From assembly GCF_963975345.1 (NCBI RefSeq), contig NZ_CAXBGE010000004.1:186001-250000 (forward strand): 64,000 nt of DNA. The letters are read 5' to 3'. This document shows positions 1-9,323 of the stretch, piece after piece; the stretch's first letter is position 1, and each line of letters starts with the position of its first letter. The translations under genes and the position numbers were made by a program. The notes under the pieces are model-generated. The model worked only from the letters and a program-made list of their open reading frames with translations. It searched no databases and was not told where the DNA came from. This stretch comes from Maricaulis sp963975345 (lineage in GTDB: Bacteria; Pseudomonadota; Alphaproteobacteria; Caulobacterales; Maricaulaceae).

Positions 1-963
1 AATATCACCTATGCCGCCTTTGGCGATGCGATGCAGTATTGGAACTTCTTCCCGACCGGGGAAAAGGGCTTTGGGCATATGCCGGTCTGGGGCTTTGCCG
101 ATGTGGTGGCGTCCAATACCCGCGGGATTGCTGTTGGGGAACGGTTTTATGGTTATTACCCTATCGCCAGTCATCTGGTGATGCGCCCCGGCCGGATTTC
201 GCCGCGCGGCTTCTTCGATATTGCCGATCACCGGCTCAATCTGGTCTCGGCCTATAACCAATACAGCCGCTGCAGCGAAGACCCCGTCTACCGGCCCGAA
301 CGCGAGGCTTTGCAGGCGCTGTTCCGGCCGCTTTTCGTTACCGCCTTCATGCTGGCCGATTATCTCGAGGATAATGACTGGTTCGGGGCCGAGCAATTGC
401 TGCTTTCCAGCGCCTCGAGCAAGACGGCCTACGGGACCGCTTTTTGCCTGCTGAGTGAGGACCGGGTGAAGCTGACGGCGCTGACATCGACGCGCAATGA
501 GGCATTTGTGCAGGGGCTGGGCTGTTACGAGACAACGGCGCTGTATGACGGGATCGAAGGGCTCGATGCCTCATTGGCGACGGTCTATGTGGATTTTGCC
601 GGCGATGCCGGCTTGCGGGCCCGAATCCACCATCATTTTGGATCGTCGCTGATGCATGATTGCGTTGTCGGCGCGGCCCATAATGCGCCGCACAGCAAGC
701 CGGTCGACATGCCGGGGCCGGCCCCGAAATTCTTCTTCGCGCCGGACCAGATCGCCAAGCGCAACAAGGATTGGGGGCCTGACGCCTTCAATGCCCGCTT
801 CAATACGGCGCAGGAAGCGTTTTTCGAACAGGTCGGTTCGGCCGATCCGGCCTGGATGACGGTCAAGACCGGGCATGGTTTCGAGGCGGCGCAGGCGGTG
901 ATCGCGACGCTGGTCAAATCTGGCGGCGATCCAGCGATTGGTCACATGATCGAGCTGGATTGA
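1..963 (+). CDS. DUF2855 family protein (5' end outside window)
   Basis: The reading frame is open from base 1 (N-I-T-Y-A-A-F-G-D-A) and ends at TGA 961-963, so the N-terminus is cut off by the window edge; the Met at 31 is internal. The segment around YWNFFP, with GYYPIASHLVM and SSASSKTAYGTAF, matches my recollection of DUF2855 proteins, which look distantly like medium-chain dehydrogenases/reductases. No catalytic activity can be assigned. About 320 residues are visible, close to a full-length family member. The following gene lies on the opposite strand and converges on it. Confidence 0.75.
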   Translation, partial: NITYAAFGDAMQYWNFFPTGEKGFGHMPVWGFADVVASNTRGIAVGERFYGYYPIASHLVMRPGRISPRGFFDIADHRLNLVSAYNQYSRCSEDPVYRPEREALQALFRPLFVTAFMLADYLEDNDWFGAEQLLLSSASSKTAYGTAFCLLSEDRVKLTALTSTRNEAFVQGLGCYETTALYDGIEGLDASLATVYVDFAGDAGLRARIHHHFGSSLMHDCVVGAAHNAPHSKPVDMPGPAPKFFFAPDQIAKRNKDWGPDAFNARFNTAQEAFFEQVGSADPAWMTVKTGHGFEAAQAVIATLVKSGGDPAIGHMIELD

Positions 964-1029
964 GGTGAGCGCGATTGGGTGTCGTGTCCGAGTGAGAGTG
1001 CGGCGGTCAATTTGGGTGGTCGTATGACG

Positions 1030-2406
1030 CTAGCGTTCATGGGTTACCAGGATATCGAGAAAACGTTCGGGTGAACTGGAGCCCAAGACACGGTCACGCA
1101 ACCGGTCCATCTCTCTGAAATCCGGTTCAAAATATCGGTTTAAGGCTCGCATGACGATATTATCGTATCGTTCGTTTCCTTGTTCGAGCAGGGCCTGCGC
1201 CTGAGGCGCGCCAAATTCCTCGCCAGTCAATAGTTCGAGGTAGATCGGTATGTCTCGCCGGAATTCGGTGACCTGGTTCAGGCTTCCATAGGGTGGGTAG
1301 ATGCTCTGAATCAGCATCAGAAAATCTGCACTGCATCCTGATGGCGTGTTCGCTGCGGGCTCGGCGAATTGCCAACCTGAACCATGTGCCAGGATGCCAA
1401 TCGCGTCGTACTCTTGTGGGTATTCCCGACGAATATCCTCGATGATGGACGCACAACCATCCCTTATTTCCGCACCATTACCGGCGGGCACGAAAACGTC
1501 GACATTCTGGCTGGCATGCGTGTACGCACGCCAATCCAACCCGACGCTCTGGCTGGCCTCGGGCTTGTTCTGGCTTATAATCAGGGCGAGATGGTTCACG
1601 GGTTCACGCGGCAGTGGTGGCTCTGCGGAGCCTGAGGGGACAGGTAATAACGCACCCTCAGGTATATCATGCCTTTGGCATTCGACCCCGGACCGGGACG
1701 GTCGGCCGAGGACGCGGACGCGTGCCTCGTCAACGGCCTCCTGATTGCTTCCCTCCACGGATAATGGGCGCACAAATGAACTCGATGGTTCGGAATTCTC
1801 GGTCGGCTCTGCAGCCGGGCGCGCTGTGATCCGGAAGAAATCCACCATTTCGCCGTCAGAACTCACGCGCAGATGAACGAGTTGCCGATCATATTTCTGG
1901 TTGCGGGGCCTCAGGCACGGCTCAAGAATATCGCGAAAGCTGGCATCTTCCACATCCACCAAAATGAAGCGCCGGCCATCCAGAAAGTGCTCCAGCGCCA
2001 GGAAATGGAATCTCGCGCTGACCGGGTAGTCAAGATAGACATCGTATTGATCAAACGCGGCCCTCAGAAGGGGCGCTCGGTCCAATGTGCCTTTATCGCC
2101 CGCAGCGAGCGCGACCCTGTCGAGTGGTGGTGACGCGCGGCTGGCACAGCTGAGTGGCGAATCATCCGACGCGAGGCAATCGACGCTGATGACGGCACTG
2201 GTCGGCGGGTTGCGGATGTTGGCTGGAATTCGGGCATACTGGTGCCGACGATGCATTGTGGTCGATTGTAAATCAGGCCCGAGGAGAACGAGTTGATTCG
2301 TTCCTTGAGCCCATTCCACCTGAGTGAAATAGCAGGCCTCAGGAAGTCCCTGTGCCTGCAAGTGACCCATTGGCAGGAAAAAAATTATTACCGCGAATAA
2401 TCTCAT
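1030..2406 (-). CDS. Secreted protein of unknown function with an HGSGW motif
   Basis: This 458-residue protein starts with a clear signal peptide (residues 1-19, hydrophobic core FAVIIFFLP, cleavage near LQAQG), so export is likely. The N-terminal part (20-260) has several cysteines (25, 77, 87, 164, 243), fitting an extracytoplasmic location. The C-terminal part (270-458) has a beta-strand, then DAIGILAHGSGW at 334-345, which resembles the His-Gly stretch of clan CD (clostripain/caspase-like) peptidases; a matching catalytic Cys is not obvious, although C358 is close. It stands alone, converging on the DUF2855 gene. I do not recognise the family. Confidence 0.6.
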   Translation of the reverse strand: MRLFAVIIFFLPMGHLQAQGLPEACYFTQVEWAQGTNQLVLLGPDLQSTTMHRRHQYARIPANIRNPPTSAVISVDCLASDDSPLSCASRASPPLDRVALAAGDKGTLDRAPLLRAAFDQYDVYLDYPVSARFHFLALEHFLDGRRFILVDVEDASFRDILEPCLRPRNQKYDRQLVHLRVSSDGEMVDFFRITARPAAEPTENSEPSSSFVRPLSVEGSNQEAVDEARVRVLGRPSRSGVECQRHDIPEGALLPVPSGSAEPPLPREPVNHLALIISQNKPEASQSVGLDWRAYTHASQNVDVFVPAGNGAEIRDGCASIIEDIRREYPQEYDAIGILAHGSGWQFAEPAANTPSGCSADFLMLIQSIYPPYGSLNQVTEFRRDIPIYLELLTGEEFGAPQAQALLEQGNERYDNIVMRALNRYFEPDFREMDRLRDRVLGSSSPERFLDILVTHER

Positions 2407-2710
2407 AATTGCCCAACCAGCTACCTCAGCGCTGCAGTCTGACCTGATGCAAGCTCGTAGTGCAATTTTGAGTTACAGTTCTCCCACAACTCCAATCGGT
2501 ACCGTACTGACTGTGGAATCCACCCGATGTAACATCCGGAACAGAGGGGGCCGTGCGATCGTCAGCCGGAGATCCGAGGGCCGGTAGGACCACGCGCTGA
2601 GTGACGACACCTGGAGCCCGACACTGCCGGATACCCGAACCAGGCCACCCGGCATGATGCACGACCCGCCCACACCGACGGCGGCCTCTGGCTGAAAACC
2701 GCTGTTATGG
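2407..2710. other. Intergenic region, about 300 bp
   Basis: This gap separates the start of the secreted protein gene at 2406 from the end of the SDR gene at 2711, both on the minus strand. It must hold the promoter of the secreted protein. An open frame at 2473-2724 exists but overlaps the SDR 3' end and shows no recognisable domain. I see no strong hairpin or repeat here. Confidence 0.5.
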
Positions 2711-3469
2711 TTAAATTGCGCCACCGGAAATCGTAATCGCTTGTCCTGACACAGATTTACTCAGCGGCGAACACAGCCAGGTGACGGCTTCGGCGACTTC
2801 ATCGGCTTGGATCAGACGGCCTTGCGGATTGGTCTTGGTCAGCTCGGCCAACGCGTCTTCACGCGAACGGCCGGTCTTGGCCATGATATTGGCGACCGAA
2901 TTATCGACGATGGCGGTCTCGACATAGCCGGGGCAGACCGCGTTCACGGTGACCGCCGTCTTGGCATATTCCAGCGACAGCGATTTGGTCAGACCGACCA
3001 CGGCGTGTTTTGAGGCGACATAGGGCGCGATATAGGCGCCGCCGCGCAGGCCGGCAATCGAGGCGATATTGACGATGCGGCCATAGGGCGCTTTGACCAT
3101 CCCGCCCATCACCGCCTGGGTGCAGCGCACCAGACCTTCAACATTGACCGCCTGGATATGCTGCCATTCCTCCATTGAGGTGCGGTGGAAGGCGCCCGCG
3201 CCGACAATGCCGGCATTATTGACCAGGATATCGATCGCACCGCCTGCGCTCGCCTTGGCGAACGCCGCCTCGACACTGGCGGCATCGGTGACGTCGAGCT
3301 GGATCGCTTCGGCACCGGGGATGGATTTGGCGGCCGATTGCAGCCGCACCAGATCGCGACCCATGATAACCACGTGGGCACCCTCGGCAGCGAGGCTCTT
3401 GGCGCAGGCGAGGCCGATGCCGGTGCCGCCGCCGGTGATAACGGCGCGATGTCCTGTCAGCTTGCTCAT
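2711..3469 (-). CDS. SDR family NAD(P)-dependent oxidoreductase (probable 3-hydroxyacyl-CoA dehydrogenase of the aminobenzoyl-CoA route)
   Basis: At 252 residues this is a classical short-chain dehydrogenase: cofactor motif TGGGTGIG at 12-19, NNAG at 84-87, catalytic Ser137 and Y150-x-x-x-K154. Family and context suggest oxidation of a 3-hydroxyacyl-CoA formed after the ring has been dearomatised. It is the last gene of the operon, and its ATG overlaps the stop of the preceding flavoprotein gene by 4 bp, so the two are translationally coupled. The substrate is inferred from neighbours only; a general SDR alcohol dehydrogenase cannot be excluded. Confidence 0.85.
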   Translation of the reverse strand: MSKLTGHRAVITGGGTGIGLACAKSLAAEGAHVVIMGRDLVRLQSAAKSIPGAEAIQLDVTDAASVEAAFAKASAGGAIDILVNNAGIVGAGAFHRTSMEEWQHIQAVNVEGLVRCTQAVMGGMVKAPYGRIVNIASIAGLRGGAYIAPYVASKHAVVGLTKSLSLEYAKTAVTVNAVCPGYVETAIVDNSVANIMAKTGRSREDALAELTKTNPQGRLIQADEVAEAVTWLCSPLSKSVSGQAITISGGAI

Positions 3470-5760
3470 GCTTGGGGTGTCCCTTCGGCAGCACGCGCGA
3501 GATTGCGCGTCAATTGTTCAAAACCGGCCTGATATTGCGGCGGTACATGTACGCCATGATAACCCAGTTCGGCCGCCGCGCGCAGCGTCCACATCGGATC
3601 GATCAGATGCGGACGCGCCAGAGCGACCAGATCGGCGCGGCCGGCGGCGAGGATCGAATTGACGTGATCGGTCTCATAGATATTGCCGACGGCCATGGTG
3701 GCGCAGCCGAGTTCATTGCGGATCTGGTCGGAAAACGGCGTCTGGAACATGCGGCCATAGACTGGCCGCGCCAGCGGCGAAGTCTGCCCGGCCGAGACAT
3801 CGATCAGATCGGCACCGGCATCACGGAAGGCCTGGGCAATCGCAACGCTATCGGCCTCTGACAGGCCATCATCGCCAAGCCAGTCGGTGGCCGAGAGCCG
3901 CACCGCCATCGGACGGTCGGCCGGCCAAGCGGCGCGCATGGCGGCGAAGACTTCGAGCGGGAAGCGCAACCGGTTCTCGACCGATCCGCCATACTCGTCG
4001 CTGCGATGATTGGAGATAGGAGTGAGAAAGCTGGAGAGCAGATAGCCATGGGCGCAATGCAGCTCGACCATGTCGAAGCCGGCATCGAGCGCGCGATGGG
4101 TCGCGGCGACAAAATCTGCCAGCACCGCATCCATATCCTTGCGGCTCATCGCCTGCGGTGTCTGATTTTCTTCGCTCCAGGCAAGGGCTGAGGGGGCGAG
4201 CAGGGGCCAATTGCCCTGGTCCAACGGTACGTCATAGCCCTCCCAACCAATTCGGGTGGAACCCTTGCGGCCGGCATGGGAGAGCTGGATCGCCATTTTG
4301 GCGCGGCTTTGCGTATGGGCGAAATCAGTGATGGCGCGCCAGGCGGCAACGTGCGCGTCGTTATAGAGGCCGGTACAGCCTGGTGAGATGCGGGCATTGC
4401 GGCTGACATCGGTCATTTCGCTATAGACGAGGCCGGCGCCGCCCAAGGCCCGGGCACCATAATGGGCGCTGTGGAAAGGGCCGGGCAGGCCATCCTCGGC
4501 GGAATACATGCACATCGGCGAGACGACGACGCGGTTCTCCAGCCGCATGCCGCGCAGCTCGAACGGCGCAAACATCGGCGGACGCGCATCGGATTTGGTG
4601 CCGCGCGTGGCCTTGCCGGTAAACCAGCTCTCGACGCTGGACAGCCAGTCGGGGTCGCGCAGGCGCAGATTCTCATGGCTGATGCGTTGCGAGCGGGTCA
4701 GCAGGGAATAGGCGAACTGCTTGGGCTCGAAGCCGAGATAGCGGCCCAGATGTTCAAACCATTCGGTCGAATTGCGCGCCGCGCTTTGCAGTTTGAGCAC
4801 TTCGACGGTGCGCACCGCTTGATAATCCTTCAAGCCTTCTGCCACCGGCTGATCGGTGCTGGTGAGGACATCGGCGAGCATGATTGCGTCCTCGATTGCC
4901 AGCTTGGTGCCGGAACCGATCGAGAAATGCGCCGTATGGGCGGCATCCCCGAGCAGAACGATATTGTCATGCACCCAGCTTTCACACAGCACGCGCGGGA
5001 AATTCAGCCAGGCCGAGCCGCGCAAATGCCGCGCATTCGACATCAGCTCATGGCCATCAAGCCAAGGCGCAAACAGGGCCTCACTGGCCCGGCTGCACTC
5101 ATCCTGGTCCATCTCGCCGAAGCCCAAAGCGTCCCAGGTTTCCGGTGCACATTCGACGATGAAGGTCGAGGTATTGTCGTCAAACCGGTAGGCATGGGCC
5201 CAGACCCAGCCATGCTCGGTTTCGACAAAGATAAAGGTGAAGGCGTCGAACACCTTATTGGTGCCAAGCCAGACGAATTTATTGCGGCGCACCTCGATAT
5301 CCGGTTTGAAACTGTCGGCGAACCGGGTGCGGATCTTGGAATTCAGCCCGTCCGAAGCGACGATCATGTCGGCGTCGCTAAAGCGTGACAGATCATCACC
5401 GATCTCGGTCTCGAAATGCAGGCCGACGCCAAGCTCGGCGGCACGTTCGTGGAGTATGTTCAAAAGCTTCAGGCGGCCAATGCCGCAAAATCCATGGCCG
5501 GTCGAGGTCTCGGTAACACCCTCGATGATGACATCGATATCATCCCAATGGGCCAAGCTGGCACCGATGGCGCGGGCGCTGACCGGATCATTGCGGCCGA
5601 GATTTTCCATCGTCTGGTCGGAGAAGACGACGCCCCAGCCAAAGGTATCGCCGGGCCTGTTGCGCTCATAGACATCGATGACGCAATCGGGATCGCGCAA
5701 TTTCATCGAGATCGCGAAATAGAGACCGGCGGGGCCGCCGCCAATACAGGCAATTTTCAT
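3466..5760 (-). CDS. Bifunctional flavoprotein: 2-aminobenzoyl-CoA (or salicylyl-CoA) monooxygenase / Old Yellow Enzyme reductase
   Basis: Two flavoprotein domains are fused in 764 residues. Residues 1-385 are an aromatic hydroxylase of the PHBH/salicylate type, with the FAD-binding GGGPAG at 7-12 and GDAAHTAHFSIGSG at 271-284. Residues from about 396 are an Old Yellow Enzyme domain (FAPFELRGMRLENRVVVSPM, then LSHAGRKG and HCAHGYLLSSFL). This architecture matches Azoarcus 2-aminobenzoyl-CoA monooxygenase/reductase, which hydroxylates and then dearomatises anthraniloyl-CoA, and also proteins named salicylyl-CoA 5-hydroxylase. Location downstream of kynureninase, which releases anthranilate, favours the first. 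No CoA ligase is encoded nearby. Confidence 0.85.
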   Translation of the reverse strand: MKIACIGGGPAGLYFAISMKLRDPDCVIDVYERNRPGDTFGWGVVFSDQTMENLGRNDPVSARAIGASLAHWDDIDVIIEGVTETSTGHGFCGIGRLKLLNILHERAAELGVGLHFETEIGDDLSRFSDADMIVASDGLNSKIRTRFADSFKPDIEVRRNKFVWLGTNKVFDAFTFIFVETEHGWVWAHAYRFDDNTSTFIVECAPETWDALGFGEMDQDECSRASEALFAPWLDGHELMSNARHLRGSAWLNFPRVLCESWVHDNIVLLGDAAHTAHFSIGSGTKLAIEDAIMLADVLTSTDQPVAEGLKDYQAVRTVEVLKLQSAARNSTEWFEHLGRYLGFEPKQFAYSLLTRSQRISHENLRLRDPDWLSSVESWFTGKATRGTKSDARPPMFAPFELRGMRLENRVVVSPMCMYSAEDGLPGPFHSAHYGARALGGAGLVYSEMTDVSRNARISPGCTGLYNDAHVAAWRAITDFAHTQSRAKMAIQLSHAGRKGSTRIGWEGYDVPLDQGNWPLLAPSALAWSEENQTPQAMSRKDMDAVLADFVAATHRALDAGFDMVELHCAHGYLLSSFLTPISNHRSDEYGGSVENRLRFPLEVFAAMRAAWPADRPMAVRLSATDWLGDDGLSEADSVAIAQAFRDAGADLIDVSAGQTSPLARPVYGRMFQTPFSDQIRNELGCATMAVGNIYETDHVNSILAAGRADLVALARPHLIDPMWTLRAAAELGYHGVHVPPQYQAGFEQLTRNLARAAEGTPQA

Positions 5761-5784
5761 GTTCGCAGCCCTCTTTGGCCCGGT

Positions 5785-7011
5785 TCAGGTGACGGCGGAA
5801 CGGGTCGCGAAACGGGTCTCGCGCCACTCGGCGGTTTGCATGATCTCCACCAGCGCTTCGATCGCCAGCCAGACATCCTCATAGCGGGTATAGAGCGGCG
5901 TCAAGCCGAAGCGCAAAATATCGGGCGCCCGGAAATCGCCGATCACGCCGCGCGCGATCAGCGCCTGCATGATGGAATAGCCCTGCGCGTGGCGGATCGA
6001 GACCTGACTGCCGCGTCGCTCCGCATCGCGCGGGCTGGCGAGTTCAAACCCGGTCAGGCGCGCTTCGCTCAAGGCGATGAAGAGATCGCCCAGCGCCTGC
6101 GATTTCGCCCGGATGGCCGCCATATCCGCCTCAAGCATCAAATCTAGGCCGCATTCCAGCGCCGCCATGCCAAGAATCCCGGGTGTGCCGCACTGGAAGC
6201 GGTCAATCCCGGCGCCCGGTTCATAGGCATCCTTGAAGGCGAAGGGATCGGCATGACCGAGCCAGCCTGACAGGGCCGGGAAGACTTGGTCGTGATGGCG
6301 TTCGGCGCAGAAGATGAAGGCCGGGGCACCGGGGCCGCCATTGAGATATTTATAGCCACAGCCGATGGCGAAATCGGCGTCGCAGCCATTGAGATCGACG
6401 GGCAGGGCGCCAGCGCTATGGCTGAGATCCCAGATCACCAGGGCTCCGGCCTCATGGGCGGCGCGTGTCAGGGCGGCCATGTCGTGCAGGCGGCCGGTCT
6501 TGTAATGGGTCTGGGTCAGCAGCAGCACGGCGACCTGATCGTCGAGCGCGGCGGGGATATCAGCAGCGGGCAGGAGTTTGGGCTCGATACGGCCGCCGCT
6601 GAGCTTGGCCAAGCCCTGCATCATATAGGCGTCGGTCGGGAAATTGCCCGTCTCCGACAGGATGGTTGTCCGGTCGGGCCGCAATTGAATCGCCGCGCTC
6701 AGGGCCTTGAAAACATTGATCGAGGTGGAATCGGCGGCAACGACTTCGTGTGGCTTGGCACCGATCAGACGGGCAATCTTGCCGCCGAGCCGCCGCGGCG
6801 CCTCGATCCAATGATTCTTGTTCCAGGAGCGGATCAGATCCTGCCCCCATTCGCGGCTGACCACATCGGCGATCCGCGCGGCTGTCGCCTTGGGCAGGGC
6901 TCCGAGTGAATTGCCGTCGAGATAGATCACGCCTTCGGGCAGTTCGAAGCGGCCGCGAAAGCTGAGTAGCGGATCGTTCGCGTCCATCTTGCGGATTGTT
7001 TCGAGGTCCAT
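5785..7011 (-). CDS. kynU: Kynureninase
   Basis: This PLP enzyme cleaves L-kynurenine to anthranilate and alanine. The 408-residue length is normal. The Schiff-base lysine is K221 in FAIGCGYKYLNGGPG, and D195 in WDLSHSAGALP is placed to bind the pyridine nitrogen. The start ATG shares one base with the TGA of the upstream formamidase gene (TGATG), and 24 bp separate its stop from the flavoprotein gene. It is the third gene of the tryptophan operon. The protein should be cytoplasmic and dimeric, from family knowledge. Confidence 0.95.
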   Translation of the reverse strand: MDLETIRKMDANDPLLSFRGRFELPEGVIYLDGNSLGALPKATAARIADVVSREWGQDLIRSWNKNHWIEAPRRLGGKIARLIGAKPHEVVAADSTSINVFKALSAAIQLRPDRTTILSETGNFPTDAYMMQGLAKLSGGRIEPKLLPAADIPAALDDQVAVLLLTQTHYKTGRLHDMAALTRAAHEAGALVIWDLSHSAGALPVDLNGCDADFAIGCGYKYLNGGPGAPAFIFCAERHHDQVFPALSGWLGHADPFAFKDAYEPGAGIDRFQCGTPGILGMAALECGLDLMLEADMAAIRAKSQALGDLFIALSEARLTGFELASPRDAERRGSQVSIRHAQGYSIMQALIARGVIGDFRAPDILRFGLTPLYTRYEDVWLAIEALVEIMQTAEWRETRFATRSAVT

Positions 7012-7655
7012 CAGCTCAACTCTCGCAATACGGCCCGCACCGGCGCGGCATCGGCACCGGCTATTTTTAACGGCAGGGCGATCAATTCATAGCGCCCATC
7101 GGGCACACCGTCGAAAACGAGGCCTTCGAGGATGCGCATATCATGGCGTTGCACGGCGTGATGCGCATCCATCGTCTTGGAGGTCTGCGGGTCGAGCGAG
7201 GCGGCGTCGACACCGATCAGGCGGCAACCGGCCTTCGCCAAGCGTTCGATCACATCGCTATGCAGGGCGCGGAAATTATCGTCCCAGGCATCATGCGGGA
7301 AGGCCTGATATGTACGGATCAGCACGCGCTGCTCGCCTTCAATCAGCGGCCAGTCGAGATCGTCAATCATGACATGCTCGCCGGTCCAGCCCGCAGTGAC
7401 GAGCCGGCAGGGACCGAGATAGGGCGTCAGGTCAACGCTGGCGGCGTCGATCCCGGCGGTGTCGTAATGCGAGGGCGCATCGGCATGGGCGCCGCTATGG
7501 GTGGAGAGCGTCAGGCGAGAGACCTTGACGGGGCAGCCCGGCCCGATGGCCCAGGTCTCGTCAATCGCAAACGCGGTATCGCCGGGCCAGACCGGCAGGC
7601 CCGGGCGCAAGGTTTGCGAGATGTCCCAGATTTTCGCCATCAGTTGTTTTGCCAT
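7011..7655 (-). CDS. kynB: Kynurenine formamidase (arylformamidase, cyclase family)
   Basis: It hydrolyses N-formylkynurenine to kynurenine and formate. The metal-binding signature HSGAHADAPSH lies at 53-63, with H53, H57 and D59 the expected ligands; the N-terminal WDISQTLRPGLPVWPGD is typical of the KynB branch of the cyclase family. The start is 6 bp after the dioxygenase stop; a second in-frame ATG five codons downstream (MAKIWDIS) would match many homologues equally well. The stop overlaps kynU by one base. Confidence 0.95.
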   Translation of the reverse strand: MAKQLMAKIWDISQTLRPGLPVWPGDTAFAIDETWAIGPGCPVKVSRLTLSTHSGAHADAPSHYDTAGIDAASVDLTPYLGPCRLVTAGWTGEHVMIDDLDWPLIEGEQRVLIRTYQAFPHDAWDDNFRALHSDVIERLAKAGCRLIGVDAASLDPQTSKTMDAHHAVQRHDMRILEGLVFDGVPDGRYELIALPLKIAGADAAPVRAVLRELS

Positions 7656-7661
7656 GATGCC

Positions 7662-8510
7662 CTAGAGCGAGGTTCGAACGGTCCAGATCTCCGGGAAAAA
7701 CCGCAGATCGAGTGCCTTGACGAGATAACCGACGCCGGCCGAACCGCCAGTGCCACGGCGATAACCGATAATGCGTTCGACGGTCTTCATATGGTTGAAG
7801 CGCCATTGCTGGAATTTATGTTCGAGATCGACCAGTTTCTCGCCGAGCTCATAGGCTTCCCAATGGGTCTTGCTGTCGCGATAGATCTCGCGCCAGACAT
7901 TCTCGACCTCTGCGGACGGCTCATAGGGCTGGGTCCAGTCGCGGTCGACCTTGTCGGCGGGGATGGCATAGCCGCGACGCGCCAGCAGCCGCAGCGTCTC
8001 ATCCCACAGGCTCGGCGCTTCGAGCGCACCGGTCACCATGGCCCAAGCCTCGGGGTTGGATTTGTGGACCCGCGCCAGCTCGGCATTCTTGTTGCCCAAC
8101 CGGAATTCCATCGTGCGATACTGATAGGACTGAAAGCCCGAGCTCTGGCCGAGACTGTCGCGGAAGGCGAGGTAATCGGCCGGCGTCATCGTCGCCAGCA
8201 CATCCCAAGCGGCGATCAATTGCTCTTGGACACGGGCGACGCGGGTAAACATTTTCAGTGCCGGCCCGATCTCGTCCTTGCGCAAATGCGCCACGGCTCC
8301 GGCGGTCTCGTGCAGGATCAGCTTCATCCAAATTTCCCCGACCTGGTGGATCAGGATGAAGAGCATTTCGTCATGCTCGCCCGAGAGCGGGTGTTGTGAG
8401 GCCAATAGCGTGTCGAGGCCGAGATAACCGGCATAGGTCATCTTGTCCTTCATATCCCAGTGAATGCCCTCATCGGAGACGTCGACACTGGAAGAAAACT
8501 TGTCAGCCAT
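7662..8510 (-). CDS. kynA: Tryptophan 2,3-dioxygenase
   Basis: This haem dioxygenase opens the tryptophan indole ring to N-formylkynurenine and is the first gene of the operon. The 282-residue length is standard. Family hallmarks include MTYAGYLGLDTLL at 24-36, HDEMLFILIHQVGEIWMKL at 46-64 with active-site H55, and a C-terminal FNHMKTVERIIGYRRGTGGS segment carrying the expected proximal haem histidine and substrate loop. An AAGGAC ribosome site precedes the ATG. The operon promoter should lie in the 212 bp between this gene and the divergent hupE-like gene. Confidence 0.96.
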   Translation of the reverse strand: MADKFSSSVDVSDEGIHWDMKDKMTYAGYLGLDTLLASQHPLSGEHDEMLFILIHQVGEIWMKLILHETAGAVAHLRKDEIGPALKMFTRVARVQEQLIAAWDVLATMTPADYLAFRDSLGQSSGFQSYQYRTMEFRLGNKNAELARVHKSNPEAWAMVTGALEAPSLWDETLRLLARRGYAIPADKVDRDWTQPYEPSAEVENVWREIYRDSKTHWEAYELGEKLVDLEHKFQQWRFNHMKTVERIIGYRRGTGGSAGVGYLVKALDLRFFPEIWTVRTSL

Positions 8511-8722
8511 GATCGTCCTTTGATCCCAGGATTGCAGGGATATTGCTGCGACTCGCGCGCCGGTCTGGTGCCACAGGTGTAGGGGATAAGCCGGGCCGGG
8601 GGCAACAGCGCCCGACCGGCGTCCGATTGCCGCGCCCGCCCTGCCGCACCGACCTGCCAGCCCTTCTTGTCAGCTCTGGCTCGCCTGCCTAGCGTCTTTC
8701 GGCGCGGGGGAGATGACAGACG

Positions 8723-9310
8723 ATGATGGACGGGGTCACCGAGCAGACGGTCTGGGACGTGATAGGGCTCTATCTGCAGCTGGGCTATCAGCACATCCTG
8801 CCCAAGGGGTTGGATCATATCCTGTTCGTGCTGGCGCTATTCTTCGCCTCATCGCGGCTGAAGCCGCTCTCGCTGCAAATCTCCGCCTTCACCCTGGCCC
8901 ATACGCTGACGCTGGGCCTCGCCGTGCTGGGCCTGATCACCCTGTCACCACGCATCGTCGAGCCGATGATCGCGCTCTCCATCGCCTTCGTCGCGGTGGA
9001 GAACCTGGTGTTCAAGGACATGCAGCGCTGGCGGCCACTGGTGGTGTTCGGCTTCGGGCTGTTTCATGGTCTCGGTTTCGCCGGCGTGCTGGTCGATCTC
9101 GGCCTGCCGCATGATCAATTGCTGCCGAGCCTGCTCAGCTTCAATCTCGGCGTCGAGGCCGGCCAGTTGACCATCGTTTTGGCACTCTGGTTCGCGCTGC
9201 ACCGGTTTCGCGACGCGAACTGGTATCCATGGCTGGCGAAGGGCGCTTCGGCACTGATAGCGGTAATTGCGCTCTGGTGGGTGGTGGAGCGGGTGTTTCT
9301 GGTGGGGTAG
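8723..9310 (+). CDS. HupE/UreJ family integral membrane protein
   Basis: The 195-residue protein is almost entirely hydrophobic, with about six membrane helices and histidines at helix starts. HILPKGLDHILFVLALFF near the N-terminus and GFGLFHGLGFAGVL in the middle are signatures of the HupE/UreJ_2 family, linked by family knowledge to nickel or cobalt supply. There is no hydrogenase, urease or metal-enzyme gene in this window, so a nickel role is not supported by context. A GGGGAG site precedes two adjacent ATGs (8723 and 8726). It is monocistronic and divergent from kynA. Confidence 0.85.
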   Translation: MMDGVTEQTVWDVIGLYLQLGYQHILPKGLDHILFVLALFFASSRLKPLSLQISAFTLAHTLTLGLAVLGLITLSPRIVEPMIALSIAFVAVENLVFKDMQRWRPLVVFGFGLFHGLGFAGVLVDLGLPHDQLLPSLLSFNLGVEAGQLTIVLALWFALHRFRDANWYPWLAKGASALIAVIALWWVVERVFLVG

Positions 9311-9323
9311 CGGGGCTGGGACT

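Noticed and set aside
2473..2724. Open frame of 83 codons upstream of the secreted protein gene
   Set aside because: It overlaps the end of the SDR gene, has no family resemblance and no strong ribosome site.
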